Origin: Amblyornis subalaris
Lineage: Eukaryota > Chordata > Aves > Passeriformes > Ptilonorhynchidae
Reading direction: 5' to 3'
DNA: 64,000 bases
Assembly (NCBI GenBank): GCA_018881555.1
Contig: JACAXG010000254.1
Location: 456,568 to 520,567, forward strand
In this document: positions 63,101-64,000 of the stretch, piece by piece
How positions within the stretch are numbered: the first letter of the stretch is position 1
Layout of the letters: the number at the start of each line of letters is the position of its first letter
Program-made: the position numbers and the translations under genes
Notes under the pieces: model-generated
What the model was told of the DNA's origin: nothing
Databases searched by the model: none
Seen by the model: the letters and a program-made list of their open reading frames with translations, nothing else

Positions 63101-64000
63101 CAGTGAAAAATGAAGTTCTAGGAAGGAAAAACAATTTTCCCATTCTGATCCCCGAGTCAGAGCCATTCATGCCAGAACCTACCAAGGATGTAAAAATATT
63201 TGCCCCATAAACTAAATCACTTTTTTTCTGAGAGGAAGCCTAATGTCTCAGTCCCTCCTGGGCTGTTCTGGAGAAGTGGGAGCTCTCTCCAGAGTCAGAT
63301 GACAAGTGCACTCTGCTACCCAGAGGGGACGGCACCAAGAAAAACTGTGCTACCTTCATGTGTGAGCTGTGGTCCTTCTGCTGTCACCCTTCCCTGCCAA
63401 GCTGCTGGTGGCAGAGTTAATTCATTGACTGCTCAGGTGTGGTTTGTTTACAGCTGAGCAATTCTTTTAGTCATGGCCAGAACCGATAAAGTTTTGGGCA
63501 TACTTAGCACAGCTTTCTGTCGGCTTTGGTTTCCAGCAGCCATCACTCAGAGGTGTGCAGGCTAGCTGCTCCTGAATGATCTCTCGGGACAGATCCGCTC
63601 TGAAACAACTGTCGCTAAGCAGCAGGTTGTCAGCTGGAAGTTTTGTTGCCCCTTAAAAATGCAGGATCTACTTCTGGGAAGGAGACAGGCAGAAACCCGA
63701 AAAATCTGAGGAGTGCATTGGAGTGCCATTTTCCCGAGACCTGGAAGCTCAACTTTTGCCATGAACTGCAGCATTAATCTCACACAGGCAGTTTATAAAA
63801 TGCAATGCACCTTCAAAACAGCAGGGCTAAGGGACCTGTACATGTAAATTTGATGCTAAACGCCCCTTGTCTGCAAATTGTTTATAAAATGCACATAAAC
63901 CCATAGAGATTTGTGAAAAATTCATCATTGTGTCCTTTTGGGCATTCTCTATAAAAGTACCTTAAAAATCCCCTCAGGCATGTGCTCATTCCCATGGCAG
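51116..64000. other. Gene-free AT-rich region to the window end
   Basis: No supportable coding exon, RNA gene, LTR or LINE recognised. Small items are a 12-T run ending in ACAG at 58,211-58,226 and a 13-bp tandem repeat (TGACAGTCCTGCC) near 58,815-58,845. Open frames (up to 141 codons) lack domain features or codon-use contrast. Confidence 0.4.

Noticed and set aside
5881..64000. tRNA, snRNA or rRNA genes
   Set aside because: By eye I found no A/B-box pair, U6-like 5' end or rRNA core. A tRNAscan/Infernal run would be decisive.

Overview
The window looks like avian nuclear DNA, most likely from a songbird. The evidence is a CR1 LINE 3' fragment, three LTRs of types I recognise from bird genomes, very short GC-rich exons split by small introns full of degenerate 20-bp tandem repeats, and no bacterial-type gene packing. 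Species and chromosome cannot be read from the sequence.

Region 1 (1-3,668, + strand) is the 3' end of one protein-coding gene. It encodes a secreted, cysteine-rich mosaic protein built from VWD, C8, TIL and VWC/E-like modules, of the IgG-Fc-binding-protein / zonadhesin / mucin-like superfamily. I can splice five coding exons in phase, giving 426 visible residues. The message then has a stop codon, a final 3'-UTR exon and an AATAAA signal. The 5' part of the gene lies outside the window. Four of the five introns carry their own 19-23-bp tandem array.

Region 2 (about 3,735-5,880) is non-coding, GC-rich repeat DNA: a 1.36-kb array of 22-23-bp units, a C-rich tract, a G-rich tract and a 10-bp triplet repeat. 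Composition then changes abruptly near 5,880.

Region 3 (5,881-64,000) is a 58-kb AT-rich stretch with no gene I can support. It holds a CR1 3' fragment (minus strand), a solo LTR with a perfect 6-bp target duplication (31,136-31,509, minus strand), an old decayed LTR (37,380-38,385, plus), a third LTR (49,010-49,762, plus), a CCAT microsatellite with one N, short tandem duplications and a 14-bp perfect hairpin. Open frames here look like chance or repeat artefacts.

I found no convincing new biological system. The observations most worth following up are the intron-by-intron minisatellite colonisation of the VWD gene (with related arrays on both sides of one exon), the lost cysteine in one CGLC-type motif, the protein end immediately after a VWD domain, and the intact solo LTR.
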